A DNA stretch of 64,000 bases from Citrifermentans bremense R1 (lineage in GTDB: Bacteria > Desulfobacterota > Desulfuromonadia > Geobacterales > Geobacteraceae): NCBI RefSeq assembly GCF_000426865.1, contig NZ_KE384581.1, positions 316,721-380,720 on the forward strand, read 5' to 3'. This document shows, piece after piece, positions 27,549 to 36,970 of this stretch (positions within the stretch are counted from its first letter, which is position 1; each line of letters begins with the position of its first letter). The notes beneath the pieces were generated by a model. The model ran no database searches. It was not told where the DNA came from and saw nothing but the letters and a program-made list of their open reading frames with translations. The position numbers and the translations under genes are program-made.

Positions 27549-28395
27549 CAACAAGACGAAAACCGGAGTGCGTATGCAAAAGGACGATGAACGTATGGTT
27601 CATAGCAGGGGCGAGGAGTTCCTGCAGGTTTTCAAAAAGGGTGCCGAGTTCACCCAGGACCTGCTCAAGGAGAACGAGCGGCTGCGGTTCAGGGTGCTCG
27701 AGCTCGAGAAGTTCCAGACTTCAGGCGGCGAGGCCGGGTCCGGAGCCGACCTGAGGAAGCTCACCGAGCGGATCGCCGATCTCGAAGCCGAGAAGCAGGA
27801 GATCCTGGACCGGATCAAGCACGTCGAGGAGGAGAACCAGGATTTCGCGGCGCGCTACCTGGAGATCGAGGACGAGAACAACAACCTCGCCAACCTCTAC
27901 ATCGCGAGCTACCAGCTGCACTCGACGCTCGACTTCAAAGAGGTGCTCCAGATCATCACGGAGATCATCATCAACCTGATCGGGGCCGAGGAGTTCGCCA
28001 TCATGCTCCTGGACGAGAAGAGCGACGAGATCCAGGCTGTGGCCACCGAAGGGGTGGAGCGGAGCGAGATCCCGCCGGTGCGGTTGGGCAAGGGCGTCAT
28101 CGGCGAGGTGGCAACCTCCGGCGAGAGCCATTTCGCCACCGACTTCGACGCCTACGAGCGCGACTTCACCGCGCCCATGGTCTGCATCCCGCTCAAGATC
28201 AAGGAGCACGTGATCGGCGTCCTCGCCATCTACAAGCTCCTGATGCAGAAAAAGGAGTTCGCGCCGGTCGACTACGAGCTGTTCACGCTCCTGGCCGGGC
28301 ACGCGGCGACCGCCATCTTCAGCTCCAGGCTCTACAGCGATTCGGAGCGGAAACTGTCGACCATCCAGGGATTCATTGATCTCTTGACCAAATAA
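27541..28395 (+). CDS. Coiled-coil / GAF-domain protein
   Basis: A 284-aa protein with a long coiled coil (about 25-120; [15 protein letters not shown] and similar) followed by a GAF domain (about 130-275; [46 protein letters not shown]). No output domain. It probably binds a ligand or a partner and signals through the coiled coil within the che pathway. The TTG at 27541 overlaps cheB by 8 bp and is the usual compact arrangement; internal ATGs at about 27574 and 27595 are alternatives. Confidence 0.8.
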   Translation: MADNKTKTGVRMQKDDERMVHSRGEEFLQVFKKGAEFTQDLLKENERLRFRVLELEKFQTSGGEAGSGADLRKLTERIADLEAEKQEILDRIKHVEEENQDFAARYLEIEDENNNLANLYIASYQLHSTLDFKEVLQIITEIIINLIGAEEFAIMLLDEKSDEIQAVATEGVERSEIPPVRLGKGVIGEVATSGESHFATDFDAYERDFTAPMVCIPLKIKEHVIGVLAIYKLLMQKKEFAPVDYELFTLLAGHAATAIFSSRLYSDSERKLSTIQGFIDLLTK

Positions 28396-28425
28396 TCAGC
28401 TATTGAAATGGGGGATACAGGTCAG

Positions 28426-28803
28426 ATGTCAGATTACAACGTTTTGATAGTTGAAGATTCGCCGACCATGAGGCAGCTCATCGCCTTCGCCCTGAAAAGG
28501 ATCCGCGGCGTCCGCATAGTCGAGGCCAACGACGGCGTGGACGGGTTGAAAAAGCTCTCCTCGGAGCGGTTCGACCTGATACTCACCGACATCAACATGC
28601 CGATCATGGACGGGTTGAAGCTGGTGAGCCTGGTGAGAAACGACGCCAACTACAAGGCGATCCCCATCGTGGTGATCACCACGGAGGGGGCGCAGGAAGA
28701 CCGGGAGCGCGCGCTGGCCCTGGGGGCGAACGACTACATCACCAAGCCGATCCAGCCCACGAAGATCCTGGACGTGGCGAAGAGCCTGCTCAAGATCGCC
28801 TAG
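28426..28803 (+). CDS. CheY-like response regulator
   Basis: A 125-aa receiver domain (VEDSPTMRQL, acceptor in ILTDINMPIMDG, Thr in VVITTEGAQ, Lys in ITKPIQP). It resembles the 17314 CheY more than the 21691 one (shared DINMP and ALGANDYI/ALGANEYI). An ATG at 28408 would add six residues but lacks a purine-rich site; ATG 28426 has GGGGGATACAGG upstream. Last gene of the che operon. Confidence 0.92.
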   Translation: MSDYNVLIVEDSPTMRQLIAFALKRIRGVRIVEANDGVDGLKKLSSERFDLILTDINMPIMDGLKLVSLVRNDANYKAIPIVVITTEGAQEDRERALALGANDYITKPIQPTKILDVAKSLLKIA

Positions 28804-29031
28804 AGCCATTAGGCTCTTGCCGCGGCGGGAGAGGCGCTGGCTGAGCGCATCGCCCACCCGGCACCCTCCGAGGGGAACAAAAGCCGCCCCTGCGGCAGCC
28901 GCCCCTGCGGCCCCGCCGGATAAACTGTCGCGGTTGCGCAGGCCTTAGCGGCCGGCGGCGCTGCTGCCGGTGCGGCGCTGACGCTCCAGATCTATCCCGC
29001 TTCAGCGGTTTCAACACGAACAACTGTTTAT

Positions 29032-29060
29032 TGCAGCAACTGCAATTTATTCAACAATAC
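29032..29060 (+). promoter_or_regulatory. Candidate leuS promoter with palindromic -35
   Basis: TTGCAG, 17 bp, ACAATA. The -35 sits inside the palindrome TTGCAGCAACTGCAA (29032-29046), a possible operator. The surrounding 28804-29098 gap has GC-rich GCCGCCCCTGCGGC-like repeats and no gene. Confidence 0.35.
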
Positions 29061-29098
29061 GCGCGTCCCCGAGCCGGACGCCTGGAAGGCGGTTTTTA

Positions 29099-31573
29099 AT
29101 GGAAGAGAAATACGTTCCCTCAGCGGTTGAGGAGAAATGGCAGGGTTACTGGGCTGAGCACAAGAGCTTCAAGGCGAACGAGGATCCCAGCCGGAAGAAG
29201 TACTACCTGCTGGAGATGTTCCCGTACCCCTCGGGGAAGATCCACATGGGCCACGTCAGGAACTACTCCATCGGCGACGTCATCGCGCGCTTCAAGAGGA
29301 TGCAGGGGTACAACGTGCTGCACCCGATGGGGTGGGACGCCTTCGGCATGCCCGCGGAGAACGCGGCGATCCAGAACAAGAGCCATCCCGCCAAGTGGAC
29401 CTACGAGAACATCGCCTACATGCGCGGCCAGCTGAAAACGCTCGGCCTTTCCTACGACTGGGACCGCGAACTCGCCACCTGCGACCTCGACTACTACAAG
29501 TGGGAACAGCGCATCTTCCTGGAGATGTACAAGAAGGGGCTTGCCTACAAGAAATCCTCCGCCGTCAACTGGTGCCCCAAGTGCGAGACGGTGCTCGCCA
29601 ACGAGCAGGTCGAGGACGGCTGCTGCTGGCGCTGCGATTCGCCGGTCCAGCAGAAGGAACTGGAGCAGTGGTCCTTCAGGATCACCAACTACGCGCAGGA
29701 ACTCCTCGACGACACCTACAAGCTCACCGGCTGGCCGGAGCGGGTTCTCACCATGCAGAGGAACTGGATCGGGCGCTCTACCGGCTGCGAGATCGACTTC
29801 CCGCTGGAGAACGGGCTCGGGAAAATCAAGGTCTTCACCACCAGGCAGGACACCCTTTTCGGCGCCACCTTCATGTCCCTTGCCGCCGAGCACCCCTTGG
29901 CGCTGGACTTGGCCAGCGATGCGCAGCGCGCCGAGGTCGCGGCCTTCATCGACAAGGTGAAGAAGACCGACCGCATCAAGCGGGGGGCGGAAGACCTGGA
30001 GAAGGAGGGTGTCTTCACCGGCTCCTACTGCATCAACCCCGTCACCAGTACGAAGATGCCGATCTACCTCGCCAACTTCGTGCTGATGGATTACGGCACC
30101 GGCGCGGTCATGGCGGTACCGACCCACGACCAGCGCGACTTCGAGTTCGCCAGGAAATACAACCTGCCGCTCAAGGTGGTGATCCAGCCCGAAGGGGAGA
30201 CCCTGGATCCGGCGACCATGACCGAGGCCTACACCGCCGAAGGGATCATGGCCAACTCCGGCCGCTTCGACGGCATGGGAAACGCCGACGCCAAGGAGGC
30301 CATCGCCGACTTCCTGGAAAAGGAAGGGATCGGCAAGAAGACGGTCAACTTCCGCCTGCGCGACTGGGGCATCTCGCGCCAGCGTTACTGGGGCAACCCC
30401 ATCCCGGTGATCAACTGCGACCTCTGCGGCGTGGTGGCGGTCCCCGAGGCCGACCTGCCGGTCGTGCTTCCCATGGACGCCGAGTTCACCGGCGAGGGGG
30501 GGAACCCGCTGGCCCGCGTGGATAGCTTCACCACCTGCACCTGCCCGCAGTGCGGCGAGACCGCGCGCCGCGAGACCGATACCATGGACACCTTCGTGCA
30601 GTCCTCCTGGTACTTCCTGCGCTACTGCTCGCCGAAGTTCTCGGCAGGCCCCCTGGACCGGGAGAAGGTCGAGGCCTGGATGCCGGTGGACCAGTACATC
30701 GGCGGCATCGAGCATGCCGTATTGCACCTGCTCTACGCCCGCTTCTTCACCAAGGTGCTCAGGGACTTGGGTTACTGCAACGTGGACGAGCCGTTCTCCA
30801 ACCTCCTCACCCAGGGGATGGTGATCAAGGACGGCGCCAAGATGAGCAAATCCAAGGGGAACGTGGTCGACCCCAACGCCCTCATCGAGCGCTACGGCGC
30901 CGATACCGCGCGCCTGTTCTCTCTCTTCGCCGCTCCCCCCGAGAAGGATCTGGACTGGAGCGACCAGGGGGTCGACGGTAGCTACCGCTTCCTGAATCGC
31001 GTCTGGCGCCTCGTTTACGACGTGCTCCCGGTGATCGGGGAGGCGGGCTCCGTGAACCCGGGAGAGCTCGGCGCCGAAGCCAAGAAACTCCGGCGTGCCG
31101 TGCACAAGACCATCAAGAAGGTGAGCGAGGACGTCGAAGAGCGTTTCCACTTCAACACCGCGATCGCCGCAGTCATGGAACTGGTCAACGCCATCCAGGC
31201 CTTTGCCGCCAAGGACGCGCCGGAAAACGTCGCCGTGGTGCGCGAGGCGGTGGAATCGGTGGTGCGCCTTTTGGCCCCCTTCGTGCCGCACTTCGCCGAG
31301 GAACTCTGGTTCCAGTTGGGCCACGCCTCCGTACTGGAAGCAGCAGGCTGGCCCGGCTACGACGCGGCCGCCGTGGTCGACGAAGAGGTGACCGTGGTGA
31401 TCCAGGTGAACGGCAAGCTGAGAAGCAAGCTGACCGTCGCCCCTGACGCCAAGGAAGAGGAGATCAGAGCCCAGGCCCTGGCCGACGACAAGATCAAGCC
31501 CTATCTCGAAGGGAAGGACGTCAAGAAGGTCGTCTACGTCCCCGGCAAGCTGGTGAGCATTGTCGTCGCGTAA
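29099..31573 (+). CDS. leuS: Leucyl-tRNA synthetase
   Basis: An 824-aa class I synthetase that charges tRNA-Leu. It has the HIGH box variant HMGH ([15 protein letters not shown], about 42-56), the CP1 editing domain (about 225-420, with [11 protein letters not shown]), a zinc-like CPKCETV/CRRCD-type knuckle before it, the KMSKS loop (about 581) and an anticodon-binding C-terminus. Length is normal for the bacterial enzyme. ATG 29099 follows GGAAGGCGG. It begins a housekeeping run with lptE; the lptE gene starts 10 bp after the leuS stop. Confidence 0.97.
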   Translation: MEEKYVPSAVEEKWQGYWAEHKSFKANEDPSRKKYYLLEMFPYPSGKIHMGHVRNYSIGDVIARFKRMQGYNVLHPMGWDAFGMPAENAAIQNKSHPAKWTYENIAYMRGQLKTLGLSYDWDRELATCDLDYYKWEQRIFLEMYKKGLAYKKSSAVNWCPKCETVLANEQVEDGCCWRCDSPVQQKELEQWSFRITNYAQELLDDTYKLTGWPERVLTMQRNWIGRSTGCEIDFPLENGLGKIKVFTTRQDTLFGATFMSLAAEHPLALDLASDAQRAEVAAFIDKVKKTDRIKRGAEDLEKEGVFTGSYCINPVTSTKMPIYLANFVLMDYGTGAVMAVPTHDQRDFEFARKYNLPLKVVIQPEGETLDPATMTEAYTAEGIMANSGRFDGMGNADAKEAIADFLEKEGIGKKTVNFRLRDWGISRQRYWGNPIPVINCDLCGVVAVPEADLPVVLPMDAEFTGEGGNPLARVDSFTTCTCPQCGETARRETDTMDTFVQSSWYFLRYCSPKFSAGPLDREKVEAWMPVDQYIGGIEHAVLHLLYARFFTKVLRDLGYCNVDEPFSNLLTQGMVIKDGAKMSKSKGNVVDPNALIERYGADTARLFSLFAAPPEKDLDWSDQGVDGSYRFLNRVWRLVYDVLPVIGEAGSVNPGELGAEAKKLRRAVHKTIKKVSEDVEERFHFNTAIAAVMELVNAIQAFAAKDAPENVAVVREAVESVVRLLAPFVPHFAEELWFQLGHASVLEAAGWPGYDAAAVVDEEVTVVIQVNGKLRSKLTVAPDAKEEEIRAQALADDKIKPYLEGKDVKKVVYVPGKLVSIVVA

Positions 31574-31583
31574 CGGTGACAGC

Positions 31584-32108
31584 ATGCCGGCAAGGAGCAT
31601 GGCCCTGAGAACGATCGTACTGGCGCTTTTGGTCCTGGTTCTGGCGGGCGGCTGCGGCTATCGCCCGGTGGTGCAGCGGGGACCGCTCGCCGAGGCCAAC
31701 GGCGTGGACATCGTTCTTTTCGCCAACAAGTCGTTCCGCCCCGGGGTGGAAGGGGTGCTGGCGCGCGACCTGATAGACGAGTTCGCGCTGCGCACAGGGC
31801 GGCGGGTGCTTCCGGGGGACAAGGCTCAACTGGAGCTCTCCGGAACCGTACTTTCCTACGCCACGTCGCCGGTTTCCTACAACCGGATGGACGCGATCCA
31901 GGAGTACTCGGCCGCCATGACCGTGCAGGCGAGTCTGCGCGAGAAGCGGACCCAGAAGGTGCTCTGGAAGGGGGAGCTGACCGAGCAGCAGGTCTACCCG
32001 GTCAACGCCAACATAGCATTGCAGCAGAATGCGGAAGAGGCCGCCGTAGCCAAGGTGACGCGCCGTCTCGCCGAGCGGATCTGGCAAAAGCTCGGGGAGC
32101 GCTTCTGA
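31584..32108 (+). CDS. lptE: LPS-assembly lipoprotein LptE family protein
   Basis: A 174-aa lipoprotein precursor: signal peptide with hydrophobic core LALLVLVLAGGC and lipobox cysteine at about 24, followed by GYRPV, a hallmark of LptE/RlpB proteins. LptE plugs the LptD barrel that delivers lipopolysaccharide to the outer surface. ATG 31584 is chosen over a TTG at 31560 within leuS and an ATG at 31599 that is too close to its purine run. The leuS-lptE-holA order is common in proteobacteria and supports the call. A terminator follows. Confidence 0.85.
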   Translation: MPARSMALRTIVLALLVLVLAGGCGYRPVVQRGPLAEANGVDIVLFANKSFRPGVEGVLARDLIDEFALRTGRRVLPGDKAQLELSGTVLSYATSPVSYNRMDAIQEYSAAMTVQASLREKRTQKVLWKGELTEQQVYPVNANIALQQNAEEAAVAKVTRRLAERIWQKLGERF

Positions 32109-32140
32109 GGCTAAGCCGGGTCGAATCGATCACCTTAACG

Positions 32141-32176
32141 CCGCCCATTCAGCATCAGGCTGGTGGGCGGTTTTTT
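32141..32176 (+). terminator. Terminator after lptE
   Basis: CCGCCCA pairs with TGGGCGG and is followed by TTTTTT. It separates lptE from the inserted HepT/MntA pair. Confidence 0.8.
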
Positions 32177-32198
32177 AACGGCAGTTCGGGAGCAGGCC

Positions 32199-32603
32199 AT
32201 GGTCAGTGAAGACATCCGCTGGCAGCAGCGGTTCAACCATTTCGAGAAGGCGTTCTTGCTGCTTCGCGATGCCGTCGCGATACCGGCCCCCTCTATCGTG
32301 GAACGGGCGGGGCTGATACAGTTTTTCGAGATGGCTTTCGAGCTGGCCTGGAAGGTTTTGAAGGACTACGAGGAAGCAGAAGGGTTCAGCGTCAGGAGTC
32401 CGCGCGACGCGATCAAGCAGGCATTCGAGGCGGGAATGGTAACCCAAGGGCACGACTGGATCGATGCGCTGGAGGATCGCAATCTCACCACGCACACCTA
32501 TAACGAAGCAACCGCCCAGGCTGTAGAGGAAAAGATACGCCACAGGTATTTCCCGCTGCTGGAGCTGCTGCATGCGGAGTTTCGCGCCAGGGCGGGCAGG
32601 TGA
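32199..32603 (+). CDS. HEPN-family toxin (HepT-like), nucleotidyltransferase partner
   Basis: A 134-aa all-helical protein of the HI0074/HepT group. It carries the HEPN ribonuclease motif R-x4-H-x-Y as RNLTTHTY (R94, H99, Y101). In characterised HepT/MntA pairs the HEPN protein cleaves RNA and the antitoxin neutralises it by adenylylating the motif tyrosine; all three motif residues are present here. Known families annotate it as a nucleotidyltransferase substrate-binding protein. ATG 32199 follows GGGAGCAGGCC. It overlaps its partner gene by four bases. Confidence 0.85.
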   Translation: MVSEDIRWQQRFNHFEKAFLLLRDAVAIPAPSIVERAGLIQFFEMAFELAWKVLKDYEEAEGFSVRSPRDAIKQAFEAGMVTQGHDWIDALEDRNLTTHTYNEATAQAVEEKIRHRYFPLLELLHAEFRARAGR

Positions 32604-32917
32604 ACATGCCTTACGGACTCCTGGAAAGAGACCTGGAGCACATCCTCGCAGCTGTGAAATCCCTGCCTGAGATCTCTCAGCTGGTGCTGTTCGGGTCGAG
32701 GGCCAAGGGTAACTTCAAGACGGGCTCCGACGTCGACCTTGCCATCAAAGGGGCGGCGGTCAATTACGACACGGCGCTCAAGCTGGCGGAGATTTTGAAC
32801 GAAGAGAAGCCCCTTCCCTATTTTTTCGATGTAGTGCATTACGAAGGGGTCACCGAGCCCCGGCTGATTGAGCACATAGACCGGGTGGGCGTGGTGCTCT
32901 ACAGCAAGGACGCGTAA
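32600..32917 (+). CDS. Minimal nucleotidyltransferase antitoxin (MntA-like)
   Basis: A 105-aa protein with the polymerase-beta-type motif GSRAKGNFKTGSDVDL, that is GS-x10-D-x-D, near residue 32, which defines MNT-domain proteins. It is expected to transfer AMP to the tyrosine of the adjacent HEPN toxin. GTG 32600 overlaps the toxin stop; an ATG three codons later is also possible. The pair sits between lptE and holA, an otherwise conserved housekeeping neighbourhood, so it looks like an insertion. Confidence 0.85.
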   Translation: MNMPYGLLERDLEHILAAVKSLPEISQLVLFGSRAKGNFKTGSDVDLAIKGAAVNYDTALKLAEILNEEKPLPYFFDVVHYEGVTEPRLIEHIDRVGVVLYSKDA

Positions 32918-32967
32918 CGGCGATAGCGGATGGCTTTACCGATGAAGGAAACGAAAGAGGGACAGGC

Positions 32968-33957
32968 ATGAAACCGGAAGAATTCATCAAGGCGGTCGAC
33001 AAGGGGGAACTCGCGTCCCTTTACCTTTTGTACGGGGATGAGCCGTACCTGGTGGAGCGCGCCGTGAAGAAACTCCTGGAGCGCGCCGTGGATCCCTCCT
33101 TTCGCGACTTCAACCTGAACGTCTTCTACGGCAACGAGTGCAAGGGGGACGAGGTCTTCAGCGCCGCACAGACGCTGCCGATGTTCGCCGAGCGCAGGGT
33201 CGTGCTGGTGAAGAAGGGGGGGGAGCTTTCCGCCGGCGCCATGGAGATACTCCTCTCATACGTGCAGGACCCTTGTCCCGGGGCCTGCCTGATCCTGCAG
33301 GCGGAGAAGGTAGACGGGCGCAAGAAGTTCTACGCCGAGTTCAAGAAGCGCGGCGAAGCCGTCGAGTTCAAACGCCCCTACGAGAACCAGCTGGGACCCT
33401 ACGTGCGCGACGAGGTGCGTGCCGCGGGGAAGAAGATAGACTCCGCCGCCGCCGAGCTTCTCGCCTTCCTGGTCGGCAACAACCTGCAGGAACTGGTCTC
33501 CCAGATCGAGAAACTCTGCATCTACTGCGGCAAGAAGGAATCCATCGGCGTAGCCGACGTCAAGGCCATCGTCTCCGACACCAAGGTCGAGAGCGTCTTC
33601 GAGTTCACCGACGCCCTGGGGGCGAAGGAGCTTCCGCGCGCGCTCAGGATGCTCACCTCCCTTTTGCAGGACGGCGAGGCGCCGCTGCGCATCCTCGGGG
33701 CCGTTTCGCGCCATTACCGGCAGTTGTGGCAGGTGCGGGAGCTTTTGGACCGCAGGCTTCCCCCCGCCGAACTGGCGAAGGCGTCCGGGATCAACCCGTA
33801 TTTCTTGAAGAAGGTGACCGATCAGGCGAGAAACTACACGGTGGGGGAACTGAAGCAGATTTTCGAGCGTATGCTGGAACTCGACTTGGCCTTCAAGTCG
33901 GGAGCCCTGGAAGGAGCGGCCTTCGAGCGTTTCGTGATGGAGGCGTGCCGGAAGTAG
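32968..33957 (+). CDS. holA: DNA polymerase III delta subunit
   Basis: A 329-aa clamp-loader subunit of the HolA family (LYLLYGDEPYLVERA at the N-terminus, LPMFAERRVVLVK, NNLQELVSQIEKL, and the C-terminal helical domain with YFLKKVTDQARNYT). It opens the beta clamp during replisome loading. ATG 32968 follows GAGGGACAGGC. Ends before an extragenic palindromic repeat and the rpsT terminator. Confidence 0.94.
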   Translation: MKPEEFIKAVDKGELASLYLLYGDEPYLVERAVKKLLERAVDPSFRDFNLNVFYGNECKGDEVFSAAQTLPMFAERRVVLVKKGGELSAGAMEILLSYVQDPCPGACLILQAEKVDGRKKFYAEFKKRGEAVEFKRPYENQLGPYVRDEVRAAGKKIDSAAAELLAFLVGNNLQELVSQIEKLCIYCGKKESIGVADVKAIVSDTKVESVFEFTDALGAKELPRALRMLTSLLQDGEAPLRILGAVSRHYRQLWQVRELLDRRLPPAELAKASGINPYFLKKVTDQARNYTVGELKQIFERMLELDLAFKSGALEGAAFERFVMEACRK

Positions 33958-33983
33958 GAGTCGCTCACTCCGGCCGGTAAAAC

Positions 33984-34026
33984 CTCCCTCACCCCGGCCC
34001 TCTCCCAGAGGGAGAGGGAGGTTTGA
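33984..34026. repeat. Extragenic palindromic repeat (CCTCCCTC...GAGGGAGG)
   Basis: An imperfect palindrome built from AACCTCCCTCACCCCGGCCC and GGGAGAGGGAGGTTT. Elements of this composition are common between genes in many bacterial genomes. It lies in the space between convergent holA and rpsT. Confidence 0.65.
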
Positions 34027-34070
34027 GAGCTCAGTCGAGCGGATATTAAATCGTCTGCAGCGGCAACACA

Positions 34071-34102
34071 AAAAGGGAATCCCCGTATGGGAATTCCCTT
34101 TT
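34071..34102. terminator. Bidirectional terminator of rpsT/holA
   Basis: A 14-bp stem with one mismatch (34071-34084 with 34089-34102), AAAA on the left and TTTT on the right, loop GTAT. Confidence 0.88.
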
Positions 34103-34132
34103 TCAGCTTTTCCAGCTCGATCAGCCCGGGGA

Positions 34133-34396
34133 TTAGCCCAGGGTGTTGACCAGCTTGGTGAGACGGGAAACGTTCCTGGAAGCGTTCGAGGAGTGGATGA
34201 TCCCCTTGGTAGCAGCGCCGTCAATGACGGGGATGGCCACAGCCAGAGCGGCCTTTGCAGCCTCCTGGTCCTTGGTGGCAACCGCTTCGCGGACGCGCTT
34301 GATGAAGGTGCGCAGGGTGGAACGTTCGTGCTTGTTGCGCTCCGTTCTCTTAGCCGTCTGCTTGATCCTTTTCATTGCCGATTTGTGATTTGCCAA
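34133..34396 (-). CDS. rpsT: 30S ribosomal protein S20
   Basis: An 87-aa basic protein starting [13 protein letters not shown] with [10 protein letters not shown], the S20 signature; it binds 16S rRNA in early small-subunit assembly. Length is normal. The ATG is preceded by GGAGGTGC and, further up, by a strong promoter at 34451-34482. It converges on holA, as in related genomes. Confidence 0.97.
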
Positions 34397-34450
34397 ACTG
34401 CACCTCCGGGTATTTTAAAAATGTAGCTTTTTAGGGTTTTTTGAAAGAGG

Positions 34451-34482
34451 AATTATATAACACTGCGGCGGCCTACTGTCAA
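34451..34482 (-). promoter_or_regulatory. rpsT promoter
   Basis: On the minus strand a perfect TTGACA (34477-34482), 17 bp, then TATATAATT. It lies about 60 bp upstream of the rpsT ATG. Confidence 0.75.
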
Positions 34483-34646
34483 CCGCAAAGTCGACGGTAA
34501 GGTAAAAAAACATGCCCAGTTCGCGAACTCGTCAACATAGCACGGTTGCTGCCCACAAGCCAGCGATATTTCTCATTATGGTGCGTGGCGATTCCGGGTG
34601 CCCAAGGTGGACCCTGGGAACGAGATTGAAGCGCTGCGAGAACTTG

Positions 34647-34680
34647 CGTTCCCCCCTTTGAGAAGGGTAGGGGGGATTTC
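34647..34680. repeat. Dispersed CGTTCCCCCCTTTG...GGGGGGATTT repeat, copy 1
   Basis: An imperfect inverted repeat that matches the element at 42695-42731. The shared parts are CGTTCCCCCCTTTG and AGGGGGGATTT, with a short variable middle. Confidence 0.7.
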
Positions 34681-34702
34681 CCTAACAAAGGCGAGGGATG
34701 TA

Positions 34703-34731
34703 TTGACATTCATATCTTTGAATATTACCAT
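34703..34731 (+). promoter_or_regulatory. Candidate methyltransferase promoter with ATTCA-N6-TGAAT inverted repeat
   Basis: TTGACA is followed after 17 bp by TACCAT, and the spacer contains ATTCA-N6-TGAAT. An inverted repeat between -35 and -10 is a typical repressor position. The controlling protein is not in the window. Confidence 0.4.
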
Positions 34732-34787
34732 TGTCGCACCAAACGGGCCGCGTCGCGGCCCCACCCACCGCCCAAGGAGAAATCATC

Positions 34788-35417
34788 ATGCAGCAAGCCA
34801 ACAAACGTGACTTCGACGCCGTTGCCAACAGTTGGGACCAGGAACCGCGCCGCGTGAAGCTGGCACAGGACATCGTGAGCGCCATGCGCCGCGAGCTCCC
34901 CCTCGATGCCGGGATGCAGGCGCTAGATTACGGCTGCGGCAGCGGACTGGTCACCTTGGGACTTCAGCCGCTCGTAGGGAAGATAACCGGTGCCGACAGC
35001 TCCAAGGGGATGCTCGAGGTCCTGCAGCGCAAGCTGGATGAAGGAAAGGTAGAAAACGTGACGGTGCAGCTGCTGGATCTGGAGCGTCAGACGCTAGAGG
35101 CTTCCTACGACCTCATCACCAGTGCCATGACGCTGCACCACATGCAGGACGTCTCCGCCTTGATCGCCTCGCTTGCCGCGGCGCTGAAGCCGGGGGGCTT
35201 TCTCGCGCTGGCCGACCTGGAGACGGAAGACGGCAGCTTTCATGGCGATTCTAAAGGCGTCTTGCACCACGGCTTCTCCCGGGAATTCCTGGCCGGGGAG
35301 TTCTCCAAAAACGGCCTGCGGGAGGTGCGTGTGGTGACCGCCGCCGTCATGGAAAAAAAGGGGGCGGACGGCGGTTCGCGTTGCTACCCCGTCATACTTT
35401 GTCTGGGGCGTAAGTAG
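34788..35417 (+). CDS. Class I SAM-dependent methyltransferase
   Basis: A 209-aa Rossmann-fold methyltransferase: motif I ALDYGCGSGLVTLGL (about 46-60), acidic residue in GADSSKGML, and the post-motif LITSAMTLHHMQD (about 110). The 'LHH' and ADLETEDGSFH are typical of small-molecule methyltransferases of the ubiE/arsM-like type rather than rRNA enzymes. Substrate unknown. ATG 34788 follows AAGGAGAAATCATC. Single gene between its promoter and a convergent terminator. Confidence 0.88.
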   Translation: MQQANKRDFDAVANSWDQEPRRVKLAQDIVSAMRRELPLDAGMQALDYGCGSGLVTLGLQPLVGKITGADSSKGMLEVLQRKLDEGKVENVTVQLLDLERQTLEASYDLITSAMTLHHMQDVSALIASLAAALKPGGFLALADLETEDGSFHGDSKGVLHHGFSREFLAGEFSKNGLREVRVVTAAVMEKKGADGGSRCYPVILCLGRK

Positions 35418-35440
35418 CCCGGCTTCTTCTCCCCAATATG

Positions 35441-35470
35441 AAAAGCCCCCCTTGTTGCAGGGGGGCTTTT
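35441..35470. terminator. Bidirectional terminator, methyltransferase / cytochrome
   Basis: Perfect 11-bp stem AAAAGCCCCCC with GGGGGGCTTTT, 8-nt loop, followed by CTTCC. Confidence 0.88.
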
Positions 35471-35500
35471 CTTCCTTCCTATCCTACTGCGTGCTTACAG

Positions 35501-36886
35501 CTACCACTCTTCTTTCTGCTTCTCGGCCAGCTTCTTCATGAAGAGCTCGGGGCTGGTCAGCCTCACGATTTCCTTGTCGCTGTAGCCCAGGTCCTTGAAG
35601 TTAAGCACGCCGTTGGGCGCATGGCAGTTGGCGCAGAAAAGAGCCTTGCTCTTGGTGACCAGGTGGTTGCTGCCGAAGTAAATGGTCTGCCAACCTGCAA
35701 CTGCCTCCTTGGCTACCTTCTCGGGGTCTTTCATCCCCAGGGTCTTCGCCGCGGAGAGGACGCCGGCGCGGGTGTCGCCGTTGGACATCGGCTGGGCGAA
35801 GTCCATGGAGAGGAGCTCCCCGGTCTGCTTGTTGTAGAAGGCCTTCCCCTGGAAGATCTTGAACGGGGAGATCTTGCTCTTGCCGTCCATTCTGCTCCCT
35901 TTCGGGCCGATGAAGTGCGGGGTGTTCTTTACGGTGCCGTTGTACCAGGCGTAGACCGGGGTGGTCTCGTTTGCCTCTTTTTTCAGCGTCGTCGGCTCGT
36001 AGAACTTGTCGGGCGTCTGCTCCCAAACGGTGAAGTCCTTGGCGAAGGCGCCGCCGGTGCGCGGGATGTGGCAGGTCTGGCAGGCGACCTTGGCGCTGTG
36101 GCGGTTCAGGTCCGCGTCCTTGTGCGGTTTGCCCCCGTGGCAGGAGGTGTCAGAGCAGGAGATGAAGACGTTGTCGTTGGCCCAGTTGTTGGGATCGTGT
36201 CCGGTCGGGATCTTGTGGTTCTTCGCCTTGTGGCAGTCCACACAGACCATCCCTTTGGCCGCGTGCGCGTCGGTATCCTTGGTGAAGGAGAAGCCGCGTT
36301 TCACGATGACGCCGCCGCCTGCCGCCTCATGGCAGACCATGCAGTTCTTGACGGTCGGCTTGCCGATGGCGAGCGCCGCCTTGGTGCTCCTGTCCTGCCC
36401 CATCACCACCTGCCCCTTCTCGTTCTTCGAGGCCTTTCTCTGGCGGAAGTCGTAGTCGGTCGAGTGGCAGACCAGGCAGTCCACTGCCGCCTCAGCCTCG
36501 GGGCCGGTGCTCCCGACGTCGCTCAGGTGGTTGCCGGGGTGGCAGGTGTTACAGCCGGTGAACTTGCTCTTGCCGGTAACCGGACTCTTCGGGATTTCCT
36601 TCAGGTTGTTCACGATGTCGTTGCCGTTGCACATGACGTAGATGCGGTTCTTCATCCCGTACTCTTTCTTCGGGTCGACGCCGTCCACGTTGGTCACCTT
36701 GGAGGCGTGCTTCCAGTGCACCGTGTCCATGAAACCCTTGGCGCTGCCGGGGTGGCACTCCTCGCAGGTCTCGGGGCCTTTGTAGCCGCTCTTGGCGATG
36801 GACTCCTTGCCTGGATGCTCTGCCATTGCCGTGGTTGCCGCCAGGGCGAGGCCGAAAACTGCCGCTATCATGCCTGTCTTTTTCAT
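35501..36886 (-). CDS. Periplasmic octaheme c-type cytochrome
   Basis: A 461-aa secreted protein (signal peptide about 1-22, ending AMA) with eight heme-attachment motifs: CEECH, CNTCH, CLVCH, CMVCH, CVDCH, the widened CSDTSCH (C-x4-C-H), CQTCH and CANCH. The heme number, size and single expanded motif resemble octaheme cytochromes of the tetrathionate-reductase-like (OTR) group, from memory; catalytic activity is not shown. It would carry electrons in the periplasm. ATG 36886 follows GAGGGAT. It is downstream of a small secreted protein and a DUF3373 porin on the same strand, an order reminiscent of the Geobacter extHIJKL conduit. Confidence 0.88.
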   Translation of the reverse strand: MKKTGMIAAVFGLALAATTAMAEHPGKESIAKSGYKGPETCEECHPGSAKGFMDTVHWKHASKVTNVDGVDPKKEYGMKNRIYVMCNGNDIVNNLKEIPKSPVTGKSKFTGCNTCHPGNHLSDVGSTGPEAEAAVDCLVCHSTDYDFRQRKASKNEKGQVVMGQDRSTKAALAIGKPTVKNCMVCHEAAGGGVIVKRGFSFTKDTDAHAAKGMVCVDCHKAKNHKIPTGHDPNNWANDNVFISCSDTSCHGGKPHKDADLNRHSAKVACQTCHIPRTGGAFAKDFTVWEQTPDKFYEPTTLKKEANETTPVYAWYNGTVKNTPHFIGPKGSRMDGKSKISPFKIFQGKAFYNKQTGELLSMDFAQPMSNGDTRAGVLSAAKTLGMKDPEKVAKEAVAGWQTIYFGSNHLVTKSKALFCANCHAPNGVLNFKDLGYSDKEIVRLTSPELFMKKLAEKQKEEW

Positions 36887-36970
36887 CGGTATCCCTCTTT
36901 AGTTTCGGTCCCGCCCGTGGGGCGGGTGTGGTACACAGCGCAGGAAGTCAATGCGCTGCCGGTTAAATAT

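Larger units (their letters stand above)
34397..34787. other. Divergent intergenic region, rpsT / methyltransferase
   Basis: A 391-bp gap with the rpsT promoter, a dispersed GGGGGATTT repeat (34647-34680) and a candidate methyltransferase promoter (34703-34731). No gene is seen. Confidence 0.55.

Noticed and set aside
28790..29023. Minus-strand arginine-rich frame upstream of leuS
   Set aside because: It arises from GC-rich repeats and has no start context.
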